Assembly (NCBI GenBank): GCA_900313005.1
Contig: ONZJ01000002.1
Span: 3,836,207 to 3,900,206, forward strand
Direction: 5' to 3'
From: Rhodobacteraceae bacterium EL129
Lineage (GTDB): Bacteria > Pseudomonadota > Alphaproteobacteria > Rhodobacterales > Rhodobacteraceae
DNA: 64,000 nt
Positions within the stretch are counted from its first letter, which is position 1, and every line of letters begins with the position of its first letter. A model generated the notes under the pieces. That model was not told where the DNA came from and searched no databases. It worked only from the letters and a program-made list of their open reading frames with translations. Position numbers and translations under genes: made by a program. This document shows, piece by piece, positions 1 through 9,516 of this stretch.

Positions 1-15
1 TCGTAGCAGTCTATC

Positions 16-32
16 ACCTCGGAAATCGAGGT
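16..32. promoter_or_regulatory. Inverted repeat at the window edge
   Basis: Six-base arms ACCTCG and CGAGGT flank the five bases GAAAT. The repeat lies about 100 bp upstream of the first gene and could belong to a neighbour outside the window. It has no T-tract, so it is not a typical terminator. Its function is unknown. Confidence 0.2.
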
Positions 33-95
33 TGAGAGTGCAGGAATGGCGGGATATAGCGTTGAGGTCATGACGGTCACTTAGCACAATGATGG

Positions 96-110
96 TGACA
101 CTTACTGTCA
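96..110. promoter_or_regulatory. Operator-like dyad upstream of the WYL regulator
   Basis: A perfect inverted repeat TGACA-CTTAC-TGTCA lies 24 bp before the likely start codon of the YafY-type regulator. Regulators of this family often bind their own promoters, so autoregulation is a reasonable inference. The sequence shows only the symmetry. Confidence 0.35.
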
Positions 111-133
111 GGATGTGCGACCATAGTCACAAA

Positions 134-826
134 ATGAGCAGAACCCACCGACTTTTCCAACTGATGCAAGCCCTGCGCATGGCCCCGCCCCCTGCGACTG
201 CGTCTGAACTGGCGCAAACCCTGGGGGTGTCGCCGCGCACGGTGTACCGCGATATTGAAACGCTGCGGTCGCTAGGAGCGGTGATTGATGGCGAATCTGG
301 CTTTGGCTACACGTTGATTGAAGATGCGGCCATGCCGCCGCTTAGCTTTGACACGGATGAACTAGAGGCTTTGGTTCTTGGCCTGCGAGAGGTTGGAGAA
401 GTCGGAGATCCGGCCCTCGCCAAGGCTGCAGCAAATGCGCTGGGCAAGTTGCGTGCGCGGTTGCCTGCGGCTCAGGCTCACCGGTTGGAACATGCCGTGC
501 TGACCGCCCGGCGGTTTTCACGCATGCCCGAGCCGGGTGTTGATCCGTCGTTGCTGCGTCAGGCGGCCTGGGATGAAAAGCGCATTCGGTTTGACTATTC
601 CGATGCCGAAGGCCGCCCCACCAACCGCGAAGTTGATCCGTTGTCGATCGTCTATATGCAAGCTTCGCACTGTTTGCTGGCCTTTTGCCATTTGCGGCAG
701 GACTTCCGGGCATTTCGTCTGGATCGCATGCGGAACTTTGAGCTGACCGAAGCCTCGTTCCGCCCGCGCCGTGTGCCTTTGTTGCGGGAATATCTGGCGC
801 GGATCAAAGAAGAAGAGCATGGATAA
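134..826 (+). CDS. YafY-type HTH/WYL transcriptional regulator
   Basis: This is a cytoplasmic DNA-binding regulator of the DeoR/YafY type. Residues 1-60 hold a helix-turn-helix (the segment around SELAQTLGVSPRTVYRDI), and the C-terminal part from about residue 130 is a WYL-like ligand-sensing domain (IRFDYSDAEGRPTNREVDPL). The reading frame is open from 89, but MSRTHRLFQLMQAL at 134 is the usual family N-terminus, so I chose that start. A TGACA/TGTCA dyad sits just upstream. In other bacteria these genes often neighbour VOC-family or glyoxalase-like genes; none is visible here. The ligand and target are unknown. Confidence 0.85.
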   Translation: MSRTHRLFQLMQALRMAPPPATASELAQTLGVSPRTVYRDIETLRSLGAVIDGESGFGYTLIEDAAMPPLSFDTDELEALVLGLREVGEVGDPALAKAAANALGKLRARLPAAQAHRLEHAVLTARRFSRMPEPGVDPSLLRQAAWDEKRIRFDYSDAEGRPTNREVDPLSIVYMQASHCLLAFCHLRQDFRAFRLDRMRNFELTEASFRPRRVPLLREYLARIKEEEHG

Positions 827-921
827 GCGGCTGATTGCGCGCTTTGAAACTCGATTCTTTTGATTCTCATCGGTTCGCGCTACCATGTCCTCAACGACAT
901 ATAACAATAAAGGGCCGGGCA

Positions 922-2262
922 ATGCGTATTTGTGTTTTGGGGGCCGTCGTCACAGGCATACTCTCTGCAACCGCCGCCTGGGCCGGGCCGGTTGAGACCT
1001 CCTTGCGACCTCATTTGCGGCCGGGCACGGTCACGCCGATGGATGTGGTTGTGATGCTGGACGTCCCGGTGAACGCCATTCGGCCGGTCTTGCGACCTGA
1101 CACCCTGCAAGCCAAGCCCGACGCCTTGATCAAAGTGGCGACCTCGAACAAAGCTTTTGATCGCTGGATCGACGGGTTTCGCGGACGTGCATTGGCAGCC
1201 GGGATCAAGAAAAGCGTCTTCAACAATGCGTTCCGCGGCATTCAGTACAACACCGATGTGATCGATAAGGATCGCAATCAGGCCGAATTCAAGAAACAAA
1301 TCTGGGACTATCTGGACAGTGCGGCCTCGCCCGACCGGGTCAGCGAAGGCCAAAAGGCATTGCGCAAACACCGCCGCGTTCTGGAGCAGATCGAGCGTTC
1401 TTACGGCGTTGAGAAAGAAGTGGTCACGGCTGTCTGGGGGCTTGAAAGCCGCTATGGCACGCGCATGGGTGACATCAACGTGATCGAGGCGATGGCGACA
1501 TTGGCCTATGACGGACGGCGCGGGGTGTTCTTTGAAAAACAGCTGATTGCCGCGCTGAAGATTCTGCAATCGGGTGATGTGGCGCCGCGTAATATGACCG
1601 GCTCCTGGGCTGGCGCGATGGGTCACACGCAGTTTATTCCGACCTCGTACCTGGCCTATGCAGTGGATGCCACGGGCGATGGCAAACGCGATATCTGGTC
1701 CAAGAACAACCCGGCGGATGCTTTGGCCTCGACGGCTGCCTATCTGAAGCGCTTTGGATGGGTCAAAGGCATGCCCTGGGGCTTGGAAGTGAAAGTGCCA
1801 AAAGGGTTCAAACCGGGCAATGCTAAACGTATGCCTTCGGACTGGGCGGCGCGGGGTGTGACGGACATCAATGGCCGTGCGATCAAGAACTACGGATCAG
1901 CGCGTATCCTCATGCCTGCGGGCAATGCAGGTGCCAAGTTCATGGTGTTCAAGAACTTTGACGTGATCAAACGCTACAACAACGCCGATGCTTATGCGAT
2001 TGGCGTGGGCCATTTGGGCGACCGGATCGGTGGTGGGCCTGCCATACAGGCCAAGTGGCCACGCGGATACACGCCTGTAACGTTCGAGCAGCGCAAGGAA
2101 ATCCAGAAGCGGTTGAAGCGCAAAGGCTATCCGCTGGAGAAGATCGACGGGTTGATTGGGCCGAATACTGTGAAGTCGATCAAAGGGTTTCAGGCCTCGA
2201 TTGGCGTGAAGCAGGATGGCTTTCCGTCAGCCGAATTGCTGCAGCAGCTCAGACGTAACTAA
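922..2262 (+). CDS. Lytic murein transglycosylase, MltB/SLT_2 family with peptidoglycan-binding domain
   Basis: This periplasmic enzyme cleaves the MurNAc-GlcNAc bond of peptidoglycan to form 1,6-anhydroMurNAc ends. The product is 446 residues. A signal peptide covers about residues 1-21 and ends AAWA. The SLT_2 catalytic domain covers about 75-370, with the catalytic glutamate expected at E175 in VWGLESRYG. A PG_binding_1 domain (QRKEIQKRLKRKGYPLEKIDGLIGP) is C-terminal. The open frame begins at 835, but the ATG at 922 gives a clean signal peptide, so I used it. The gene ends six bases from the convergent esterase gene. Confidence 0.92.
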   Translation: MRICVLGAVVTGILSATAAWAGPVETSLRPHLRPGTVTPMDVVVMLDVPVNAIRPVLRPDTLQAKPDALIKVATSNKAFDRWIDGFRGRALAAGIKKSVFNNAFRGIQYNTDVIDKDRNQAEFKKQIWDYLDSAASPDRVSEGQKALRKHRRVLEQIERSYGVEKEVVTAVWGLESRYGTRMGDINVIEAMATLAYDGRRGVFFEKQLIAALKILQSGDVAPRNMTGSWAGAMGHTQFIPTSYLAYAVDATGDGKRDIWSKNNPADALASTAAYLKRFGWVKGMPWGLEVKVPKGFKPGNAKRMPSDWAARGVTDINGRAIKNYGSARILMPAGNAGAKFMVFKNFDVIKRYNNADAYAIGVGHLGDRIGGGPAIQAKWPRGYTPVTFEQRKEIQKRLKRKGYPLEKIDGLIGPNTVKSIKGFQASIGVKQDGFPSAELLQQLRRN

Positions 2263-2272
2263 AGCGTTTAGT
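2258..2272. terminator. Shared palindrome between convergent stop codons
   Basis: The perfect dyad ACTAAA-GCG-TTTAGT contains the TAA stop of the transglycosylase gene and, on the other strand, the TAA stop of the esterase gene. It is short and has few G-C pairs. It may help terminate both transcripts, or it may be a by-product of facing stop codons. Confidence 0.25.
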
Positions 2273-3209
2273 CCGCCACAGGCAGATCTGCGTTTCCCGT
2301 AAAGAAATCAAGGATGTATTCGGAGGCCTCCAGATCCTGGTTCTGACCACCGGCACGTTTGACCCAATCGGCGTTCCGGAGTTTCGGCTGGGGAATGATG
2401 TGGCCGGCGCCTTCCATTCTGAGGAGGCGAACAGACCCATCGGGTGTGTCGCAACTGCTCCACCAGATCAGGCGGATCTTGCTGTTGTCTTCCGGGACGA
2501 TGTCGGGCAATTCATGCCAGTTTTGTCGTTGGCACCCATGGGCCTGCACGAATATGTGCATCGTTTCAGGAACGGACAGGGTGCGCCCTCCCGGATACAC
2601 CCATCCATCGTAGGCCAGTATCCGGTCATGTGTTCCAGCAAGAGCGGTGTATGGCACGATCTTCGGATCACAGTCTTTTGCGGCATGATCCTGAATTGAA
2701 GCAATCATCGTGATGACACCTGCAAAGGGATGATCTGGGCGACACATAAACTGAAACGACAGCAGCGCCCCATTGGAATTCCCGACCAGATACACTTCGT
2801 CTTCAAGCGCGATGCCATTGGCGACCAAGTCATCTATGACACTTTCGACAAAACCCAAATCATCCACCAGTTCACCAGTTTCCGGATGCTTTGCGCGGTC
2901 GTATGAGGTCGAAACCGCCCATTCTCCGGCCAGAGAAGACGGATAGGCAACGGCAAACCCATGCTGGCGGGCCTGTTCATCCAGACTTTCCCAAGCAAGA
3001 TTTTGATAGTTGCTTTCGACCAGTTTTCTTTGGCGTTCTTCATCGCGCCAACTGTGCAAGTAGACAATCAGCGGACGCGGGGCTTCGCCTGTGTTCTCAA
3101 GCCAGACTCTGCGATCCAGCCCCTCGTATTCTAGCGACAGTAAGTCCGCCGTCGCTGTTGTCGCGCCGCACAGAAAGAAACACAGAGAACACCAAAGCAA
3201 TCGTCGCAT
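2268..3209 (-). CDS. Secreted alpha/beta hydrolase, PHB-depolymerase/feruloyl-esterase type
   Basis: A predicted exported serine esterase of 313 residues. A signal peptide covers about residues 1-21. The mature protein has the alpha/beta-hydrolase layout: LIVYLHSW oxyanion strand near residue 47, DDLGFVESVIDDL near 116, the nucleophile elbow GNSNG with Ser145, and a late GAGHIIP carrying the likely catalytic histidine. This order matches the LpqC/poly(3-hydroxybutyrate) depolymerase family, but the substrate cannot be read from sequence. The start at 3209 was preferred over a GTG at 3218 because the AAAGGG ribosome binding site abuts the GTG and is well spaced from the ATG. Confidence 0.8.
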   Translation of the reverse strand: MRRLLWCSLCFFLCGATTATADLLSLEYEGLDRRVWLENTGEAPRPLIVYLHSWRDEERQRKLVESNYQNLAWESLDEQARQHGFAVAYPSSLAGEWAVSTSYDRAKHPETGELVDDLGFVESVIDDLVANGIALEDEVYLVGNSNGALLSFQFMCRPDHPFAGVITMIASIQDHAAKDCDPKIVPYTALAGTHDRILAYDGWVYPGGRTLSVPETMHIFVQAHGCQRQNWHELPDIVPEDNSKIRLIWWSSCDTPDGSVRLLRMEGAGHIIPQPKLRNADWVKRAGGQNQDLEASEYILDFFTGNADLPVAD

Positions 3210-3301
3210 AGCTTTCACACCCTTTGTAAAACGCCATTCCTACTGATCAGTATACCAGCAAGACACGCCCGTTTAACCACGGTGGCGTTTTTGTTGGTGC
3301 T

Positions 3302-4321
3302 TCAGTCAAACGTCCCGGCGACCCGGCCCAGCAGCATGAAGGCGCGGGCAGTGCGGGTGTCGGAGAGGTTGGAAATCTCGCCGTCGCTGGCGGTCTCGGC
3401 AAAGTCCGAGATCATCCGGTCAAACTTGCGCAAAAAGTGATGTGCCGCATCGCGGAAGATCGGGTCGGAGCGCATACGTGTGGCTGTCAATGCCAGCGAG
3501 GAGCGATCTCGTACACCGCCCAGGGTGGCGATCTGACGGCCACGCTCTCCGGCGGCAAAGCGGCGCCAGATTTCTGAGCGTGCCATGTCGGGGCGCAGAT
3601 CGTCCATATAGATGCCGTCCTGGCTGAGCAGGGTCAGAACGTCCTGGCTGGCCTGTATGAGCTGCGCTGTGGGCCGGTCTTTCAAAGCGCGGCGCAAAGA
3701 GGCAAAGCCCACCTTGTCCTCGGCGGTTTCTGGGAAATTGAGCGCGCGGATGAAATCTTCGTGGTCCAGCGGTGGCTGAATGTCTTCGGCTGTTGTGCCC
3801 AGGGGCAATGCCACCTGATCATCGCTTCCTGTGCTCTGCGCCGGCTGAGGCGCTGCGGTGCGAGGGGGCAGGGGCTGTCGGGACGACGAAAATGTGGCCA
3901 GGGCTGTTTCTGTCTTGCGTTGGGCCGCTGCAATCTCGTCCAGTTTCCTGGTCACCGAGGGTTCGGCCGTGGCGTGTTGCGCCTGTGCCTGGTTCAGGTA
4001 GGCCTGCCGGATCGCATCAATCGAGGCCTGCAATCGTTTGCTTTCTTCCCGGAAGATGCGGCTTGATTTGGTGGCCGTGGTCACAACCCAGATCATGGCG
4101 ACAGGCAAAAACACTGTCATCAGCACCATGACGAACCGCAAGGCACCGCCTGATTCAGAAAATGCGCCTGCGGGTTCCAGCACCAGAAAAAAGATCAGCG
4201 TCAGGGCAAACCACACCAAAGACAGCGCAATCGCAACCACCTCGATGGTCGAGAGCGATTCCTGTCTTGCTTTGTCGTAAATCCCCAAAGAAGGAGAGGG
4301 TGTGTCGCGCCGGTTAGGCAT
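3302..4321 (-). CDS. Conserved hypothetical membrane protein with N-terminal TM pair and coiled coil
   Basis: I do not recognise a characterised family. The 339-residue product has two hydrophobic segments, at about 25-48 and 62-82, then a charged helical stretch (about 85-145) likely to form a coiled coil. A proline/glutamine-rich linker follows, and then a soluble C-terminal domain of about 150 residues. That layout suggests an inner-membrane-anchored protein with a cytoplasmic or periplasmic C-domain. It lies 13 bp downstream of greA on the same strand, so the two are probably co-transcribed. No catalytic motif is visible. Confidence 0.7.
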   Translation of the reverse strand: MPNRRDTPSPSLGIYDKARQESLSTIEVVAIALSLVWFALTLIFFLVLEPAGAFSESGGALRFVMVLMTVFLPVAMIWVVTTATKSSRIFREESKRLQASIDAIRQAYLNQAQAQHATAEPSVTRKLDEIAAAQRKTETALATFSSSRQPLPPRTAAPQPAQSTGSDDQVALPLGTTAEDIQPPLDHEDFIRALNFPETAEDKVGFASLRRALKDRPTAQLIQASQDVLTLLSQDGIYMDDLRPDMARSEIWRRFAAGERGRQIATLGGVRDRSSLALTATRMRSDPIFRDAAHHFLRKFDRMISDFAETASDGEISNLSDTRTARAFMLLGRVAGTFD

Positions 4322-4334
4322 GGTGGTTTCCCGC

Positions 4335-4805
4335 TCAGATATAGGCGATCTTTAACACTTCATACGAGCGTTCGCCACCGGGAGTGCGCACTTCGACGCT
4401 ATCGCCCTCATCTTTGCCGATCAGCGCGCGGGCGATGGGTGATTTGATGTTCAAAAGCCCGGCTTCGATGTTGGCTTCGTGTTCGCCGACGATCTGATAG
4501 GTCTTCTCTTCGTCAGTGTCCTCATCAACCAAAGTGACGGTGGCGCCAAATTTGATCGTGCCGGACAAGGATTTGGGATCAATCACATCGGCAAGGCTGA
4601 TCACGCCTTCGATTTCCTTGATCCGCCCTTCGATGAAGGACTGCTTTTCCTTGGCCGAGTGATATTCGGCATTTTCGGACAGATCCCCATGTTCGCGTGC
4701 TTCAGCAATCGCGCGGATGATGGCCGGGCGTTCCTCGGACTTGAGGTGCTTCAATTCGGTTTCCAGAGCGGTAAAGCCGCCATGGGTCATTGGAATCTTG
4801 TCCAT
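4335..4805 (-). CDS. greA: Transcription elongation factor GreA
   Basis: GreA enters the RNA polymerase secondary channel and stimulates cleavage of backtracked RNA. The 156-residue product has the family length. It has the N-terminal coiled-coil hairpin ([18 protein letters not shown] to about residue 75, with the conserved [18 protein letters not shown] tip region) and the C-terminal FKBP-like domain ending [13 protein letters not shown]. The frame is open 31 codons further upstream, but [11 protein letters not shown] at 4805 is the canonical start. The gene is followed at 13 bp by a membrane-protein gene and faces a 419-bp divergent intergenic region. Confidence 0.96.
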   Translation of the reverse strand: MDKIPMTHGGFTALETELKHLKSEERPAIIRAIAEAREHGDLSENAEYHSAKEKQSFIEGRIKEIEGVISLADVIDPKSLSGTIKFGATVTLVDEDTDEEKTYQIVGEHEANIEAGLLNIKSPIARALIGKDEGDSVEVRTPGGERSYEVLKIAYI

Positions 4806-5224
4806 TATGCAAATCCGTTTGTTTGGTGCGGTCTGGTACGGGGTCCGGGACCGGGATGCAACTCTATCAGCATGGGGGAAGATGCCTGCGTTTTGCAAGA
4901 GGCGATAAGATGCCGGTTTGCGGTCCGTTGGCGCGTCACATCATTCGACGGCTTTCCCGCGCCGTGCCGTAGTGTGACGTCCGAACGGACGGGCATAAGA
5001 CACAAGGCCAATAGTGGTGAGGTGAACTGCGACGTTGGCACCAACAGCGCAGTGGCTTGCAGAGAAAAAGTCGATTGGCAGGAAAGGGCGGAATATTATG
5101 TCTTTTCCTGCCGCATTTCCGAACTTTAACGTCGCGACGCAATTGACGATATGCCGCAAGGAACGCTAAGCAACCTCGGACTATATATGCGCCATGCCTT
5201 GGCCCGTGAGTGAGGAAGTGACTG
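4806..5224. promoter_or_regulatory. 419-bp divergent intergenic region greA / ETF-QO
   Basis: No convincing gene is visible. It should hold the promoters of greA (leftward) and the ETF-QO gene (rightward). A possible -35 (TTGACG) lies at 5143-5148, followed after 17 bp by a poor -10 match. The ribosome binding site GAGGAAGTG precedes the ATG at 5225. I see no tRNA, terminator or strong dyad. Confidence 0.3.
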
Positions 5225-6859
5225 ATGTCCGATATTGAACGCGAAGCAATGGAATACGACGTGGTGATCGTCGGCGCTGGTCCTGCGGGTCTGAGTGCTG
5301 CGATCCGTCTGAAGCAGCTGGACCCCTCACGCGAGGTTGTTGTGCTGGAAAAGGGCTCGGAAGTGGGTGCGCATATTCTGTCCGGTGCGGTGCTCGACCC
5401 ATGTGGTCTTGATGCGCTGATCCCCGATTGGAAAGAAAAAGGCGCACCACTGAACGTTCCGGTGAAGGACGACAATTTCTATATGCTGGGCGAGGCCGGC
5501 CAGATCCGTATCCCCAACTTCCCCATGCCACCTTTGATGAACAACCACGGTAACTACATCGTGTCGATGGGCAATGTCTGCCGCTGGATGGCTGAACAGG
5601 CCGAAGAGCTGGGCGTTGAGATTTTCCCAGGCATGGCATGTTCTGAGCTGGTGTTTGGCGACAATGGTGAAGTGAAGGGCGTGGTGGCCGGGGTGTTTGG
5701 CCTAGAGGCCGATGGCTCAATCGGTGAAAACACCGAGCCGGGGATGGAACTACATGGCAAATACGTATTCCTCTCTGAAGGTGTGCGTGGCAGCTTGTCG
5801 AAGGAAGTGATCGCCAAATACGACCTGGCCAAAGGCAAAGAGCCGCAGAAATACGGCATCGGTATGAAGGAAATCTGGGAGATTGATCCAGAGAAGCACC
5901 GCGAAGGCAGTGTGACCCACACAATGGGCTGGCCCCTGGGCAGCAAAGCTGGCGGTGGATCGTTCATCTATCACCTGGACAACAACCAGGTTTACGTCGG
6001 TTTCGTGGTGCACCTGAACTACAAGAACCCGCATCTGTTCCCCTACATGGAATTCCAGCAATTCAAGCATCATCCAATGGTGGCCGAATTGCTGAAGGGC
6101 GGCAAACGCGTGGCTTACGGCGCGCGGGCAATCTCCGAAGGCGGATACCAGTCGATGCCCAAGATGGTCGCCCCCGGCGTGGCGTTGCTGGGCTGCTCGG
6201 TTGGCATGGTCAACGTGCCGCGGATCAAGGGCAACCACAACGCAATGCTGTCCGGTATGGCCGCAGCCGAGGCCGCGCATGAGGCGATTGAATCTGGTCG
6301 TGCCTCAGATGAGCTGAGCGATTACGAGACCGAAGTGCGTAACGGTGCCATCGGCAAAGATCTCAAGAAGGTGCGCAATGTCAAACCCATGTGGTCCAAG
6401 CATGGTCTGCTGGCCAGCCTGATGGTGGGCGGCTTTGACATGTGGTGCAACACGCTGGGCTTCTCACTGCTGGGCACACTCAAGCACGGTAAGTCGGATG
6501 CCGAGGCCACCGAAGAGGCCTCCAAGCACAAGCCGATTGATTATCCGAAACCCGATGGCAAGCTCAGCTTTGATCGGTTGACCAACGTCAGCTTCTCGAT
6601 GACCAACCACGAGGAAAGCCAGCCGGCGCACCTGCATCTGACAGATGCAAGCGTGCCGATGTCGATCAACATGCCGAAATTCGCCGAGCCCGCGCAGCGC
6701 TATTGCCCAGCGGGTGTGTACGAGGTGGTGGATGATCAGTTTGTGATCAACTTCCAGAACTGCGTGCACTGCAAAACCTGTGACATCAAAGATCCCAGCC
6801 AAAACATCACCTGGGTCACGCCACAGGGTGGAGACGGGCCAAACTATCCCAACATGTGA
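5225..6859 (+). CDS. Electron transfer flavoprotein-ubiquinone oxidoreductase (ETF-QO)
   Basis: ETF-QO is a membrane-associated flavoprotein with a 4Fe-4S cluster. It passes electrons from acyl-CoA and choline-type dehydrogenases, via ETF, to ubiquinone. The 544-residue product matches family length. The FAD dinucleotide fold is at the N-terminus (DVVIVGAGPAGLSAAIRL, about residues 10-27). The cluster ligands sit near the C-terminus in CPAGVYEV and NCVHCKTCDIKDP, the usual four cysteines. A GAGGAAGTG ribosome binding site precedes the ATG. The gene stands alone, followed by a strong terminator, and no etfAB is visible here. Confidence 0.96.
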   Translation: MSDIEREAMEYDVVIVGAGPAGLSAAIRLKQLDPSREVVVLEKGSEVGAHILSGAVLDPCGLDALIPDWKEKGAPLNVPVKDDNFYMLGEAGQIRIPNFPMPPLMNNHGNYIVSMGNVCRWMAEQAEELGVEIFPGMACSELVFGDNGEVKGVVAGVFGLEADGSIGENTEPGMELHGKYVFLSEGVRGSLSKEVIAKYDLAKGKEPQKYGIGMKEIWEIDPEKHREGSVTHTMGWPLGSKAGGGSFIYHLDNNQVYVGFVVHLNYKNPHLFPYMEFQQFKHHPMVAELLKGGKRVAYGARAISEGGYQSMPKMVAPGVALLGCSVGMVNVPRIKGNHNAMLSGMAAAEAAHEAIESGRASDELSDYETEVRNGAIGKDLKKVRNVKPMWSKHGLLASLMVGGFDMWCNTLGFSLLGTLKHGKSDAEATEEASKHKPIDYPKPDGKLSFDRLTNVSFSMTNHEESQPAHLHLTDASVPMSINMPKFAEPAQRYCPAGVYEVVDDQFVINFQNCVHCKTCDIKDPSQNITWVTPQGGDGPNYPNM

Positions 6860-6880
6860 TCACTTCTTTGCCAAGTGATG

Positions 6881-6909
6881 GGGCGGCGCAGCAATTGCGC
6901 CGCCCTTTT
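6881..6909 (+). terminator. Rho-independent terminator after ETF-QO
   Basis: Perfect 10-bp G+C-rich arms (6881-6890 and 6896-6905) flank a 5-base loop and are followed by TTTT. A weaker hairpin, ATCACTT with AAGTGAT, precedes it at 6859-6879 and overlaps the stop codon. Confidence 0.85.
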
Positions 6910-6974
6910 CATTGCCACGGCGGGGTGCACATACTACCTTTGCACGGCAGCAGTCATAAAACAGGCAGATCAGC

Positions 6975-8690
6975 GTGAAAACAGGTGTCATTCTAACCCT
7001 AGCCGCAGCTTTGGTGCTGGGTGCCCCCGTACCACCCGTCAAGGCAGATGAACCCATCGGATCGTATCTGGCGGCGCGTCAGGCCCGTTATGACAATGAT
7101 TTCGCCACCGCTGCGCGTTACTTTACGCAGGCGTTGACCAAAGATCCTTCGAACCCTGAAATACTGGAAAGCGCCGTTGTTGCGCATTTGTCCTTGGGCA
7201 ATTTGGACACGGCCCTGCCGATCGCCAAAAAGATCGAAGCTGACGGCTTGATGAGCCAGGTCACCCATATGGTTCTGATGGCCGACGAAGTGAATCGCGA
7301 AGCCTATGACGATGTGTTCAAACGCATCGAGGAAAACCGAGGCATCGGGGCCTTGGCGGATGGTCTTGTTTTGGCGTGGGCGCATCGTGGCAAAGGCCAG
7401 ATGGATGAGGCCCTCGCCCAGTTTGATAAAGTTGCTGCGGAACGCGGCCTGCGCAGTTTCGCGATTTATCACAAAGGTTTGGCGCTGGCCTCGGTCGGGG
7501 ATTATGAAAGTGCCGAAAAGATATTTTCAGGCGAGGTAGATGGTCCCATCCAACGCACACGTCTGGGCACGATTGCATGGGTCGAAATCCTTAGCCAGCT
7601 TGAGCGCAATGACGATGCAGTTAAAATCCTGACGGATACCTTTGGCCCTGTCGCTGATCCGGAAATCACAGATTTGTCTGAACGGCTTGCCGCTGGTGAG
7701 ACCTTGCCGTTCACACGCATTCGGTCAGCACAGGAAGGCGTGGCCGAAGTGTTCTTCACCCTTGGTCAGGCCCTGCTGGCAGAGAGCTCAGAGGACTACG
7801 TTCTGCTGTATGCGCGCGTCGCCGAGTATCTGAAGCCTGATCATATAGATGCGTTGATCATGACGGCCGAGCTGCTTGAGGCTTTGGAAAACTACGATCT
7901 GGCAAATGAGGCCTACAAACGCGTGCCCCGAGAGCATCCCAATTTTCATGTGGCCGAACTGGGCCGTAGCGAATCGCTGCGACGGGCGGGCAAGATCGAC
8001 ACCGCCATCGAAGTGCTGACACAGCTGACGAAAACCCATGCCGAACTGCCATTGGTGCATGTCACTTCAGGTGATCTCTACCGGCAGGAAGAGCAGTGGG
8101 AGAAGTCTATCGCGGCCTATGATCGCGCGGTTGAGATCTACGATGCTCAGGGCAGCGATCAGTGGTTTGTCTTCTATGCTCGCGCCATTGCACACGAACG
8201 TTTGGACAATTGGGCGAATGCCGAGGCCGATTTCCGAAAGGCACTCGATCTTAGTCCGGGCCAACCTTCGGTGCTGAACTATCTTGGCTATTCCATGGTG
8301 GAAAAGCAGATCAATCTGGACGAAGCGCTGGACATGATCGAGCGTGCTGTCGCGGCGCAGCCCAATTCGGGGTACATCGTGGATAGCCTGGGTTGGGTCT
8401 TGTACCGGCTTGGTCGCTATGACGAGGCGATTGTCCACATGGAACGCGCCGCCGAGCTGGAACCGGTCGATCCGGTCGTCAACGATCATCTGGGCGACGT
8501 TTTATGGGCCGTGGGCCGCTTCACCGAAGCCGAGTTTCAATGGAAACGGGCCTTGTCATTCGTGAATGAGGACGCACCGACACCCGACATGGATGCAGAC
8601 CGCGTGCGGCGCAAAATCGAAGTTGGACTGGATACCGTACTTGAAGAAGAAGGCGAGCCTCCGCTTCGGATGACATCTGACGATGGTTAA
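6975..8690 (+). CDS. Exported tetratricopeptide-repeat protein
   Basis: The 571-residue product starts at GTG (6975). It carries a signal peptide over about residues 1-24 (VILTLAAALVLGAPVPPVKA). The rest is built of TPR helices: clear repeats at about 30-65, 130-200 and 300-520, with typical pairs such as YDNDFATAARYFTQAL and WANAEADFRKALDLSPGQP. TPR proteins are scaffolds, and the partner cannot be read from the sequence. The last eight bases overlap the start of ispE, so the two are translationally coupled. A periplasmic or outer-membrane-associated role is likely but unproven. Confidence 0.85.
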   Translation: MKTGVILTLAAALVLGAPVPPVKADEPIGSYLAARQARYDNDFATAARYFTQALTKDPSNPEILESAVVAHLSLGNLDTALPIAKKIEADGLMSQVTHMVLMADEVNREAYDDVFKRIEENRGIGALADGLVLAWAHRGKGQMDEALAQFDKVAAERGLRSFAIYHKGLALASVGDYESAEKIFSGEVDGPIQRTRLGTIAWVEILSQLERNDDAVKILTDTFGPVADPEITDLSERLAAGETLPFTRIRSAQEGVAEVFFTLGQALLAESSEDYVLLYARVAEYLKPDHIDALIMTAELLEALENYDLANEAYKRVPREHPNFHVAELGRSESLRRAGKIDTAIEVLTQLTKTHAELPLVHVTSGDLYRQEEQWEKSIAAYDRAVEIYDAQGSDQWFVFYARAIAHERLDNWANAEADFRKALDLSPGQPSVLNYLGYSMVEKQINLDEALDMIERAVAAQPNSGYIVDSLGWVLYRLGRYDEAIVHMERAAELEPVDPVVNDHLGDVLWAVGRFTEAEFQWKRALSFVNEDAPTPDMDADRVRRKIEVGLDTVLEEEGEPPLRMTSDDG

Positions 8691-9507
8691 AGTCTTTGCT
8701 CCGGCAAAAATCAATCTGACCTTGCACGTGACTGGCAAGCGTGACGACGGATATCACCTGCTGGATTCCCTGGTGATGTTTGCCGATGTAGGTGACACGA
8801 TCCATGTGACTCCTGCGGCACAAATCTCGCTTTTGGTCAGTGGTCACATGGCACATGGGGTGCCTGTGGATGACCGTAACATCATGGTGCGTGCCGCACA
8901 GTTGGCCCGTGTGAATGCGGCGATGCGTTTGACCAAAGTCCTGCCCCCCGCAGCGGGCATCGGAGGGGGGTCCAGTGACGCAGCCGCGACCCTGCGTGCC
9001 CTGGCTGATATCAGCGGCCAGCCCATAACAGGTAAGGCGCACACGCTGGGGGCGGATATCCCAGTTTGTCTGCTGGGGCAAACAGCGCGTATGCGCGGGA
9101 TCGGTGAAAAGGTCGAGGTGCTACCCGATATGCCGACGTTACACGCCGTTCTGGTCAACCCGAATGTGCCTGTGTTCACAAAATCCGTGTTCGCGTGTCT
9201 GACGAAACCCGATAATCCAGCCATGCCCGAGGATATTCCTTGCGGCCTGTCCGCGGCTGATCTGATCAATTGGCTTAAAGATATGCGAAACGATCTTGAA
9301 CGCTCGGCTATGGCGGCTGAACCGGCCATCGCACAGATCTTTAATGCGTTGGAAGTGACGCCAGGGTGCCAACTGACCCGGATGTCAGGCTCGGGCGGAA
9401 CCTGCTTTGGGCTCTATTCGGATCACGAAACCGCAGCGTCGGCCGCTGGCCGCCTGACCGAACAACAGCCCGGTTGGTGGGTGCGCGCGGTGCGGCTGAA
9501 CCCCTGA
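8683..9507 (+). CDS. ispE: 4-diphosphocytidyl-2-C-methyl-D-erythritol kinase
   Basis: IspE phosphorylates CDP-methylerythritol with ATP in the non-mevalonate isoprenoid pathway. The 274-residue product has the GHMP-kinase layout: an N-terminal substrate segment FAPAKINLTLHVTGKRDDGYH (catalytic Lys and Asp regions), the glycine-rich ATP loop PPAAGIGGGSSDAAA at about 89-103, and the late motif MSGSGGTCFGLY. It overlaps the TPR gene by eight bases. It ends nine bases from the convergent polyprenyl synthase gene, which uses the pathway's products; this is a suggestive but possibly chance pairing. Confidence 0.95.
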   Translation: MVKVFAPAKINLTLHVTGKRDDGYHLLDSLVMFADVGDTIHVTPAAQISLLVSGHMAHGVPVDDRNIMVRAAQLARVNAAMRLTKVLPPAAGIGGGSSDAAATLRALADISGQPITGKAHTLGADIPVCLLGQTARMRGIGEKVEVLPDMPTLHAVLVNPNVPVFTKSVFACLTKPDNPAMPEDIPCGLSAADLINWLKDMRNDLERSAMAAEPAIAQIFNALEVTPGCQLTRMSGSGGTCFGLYSDHETAASAAGRLTEQQPGWWVRAVRLNP

Positions 9508-9516
9508 GGGGCCATC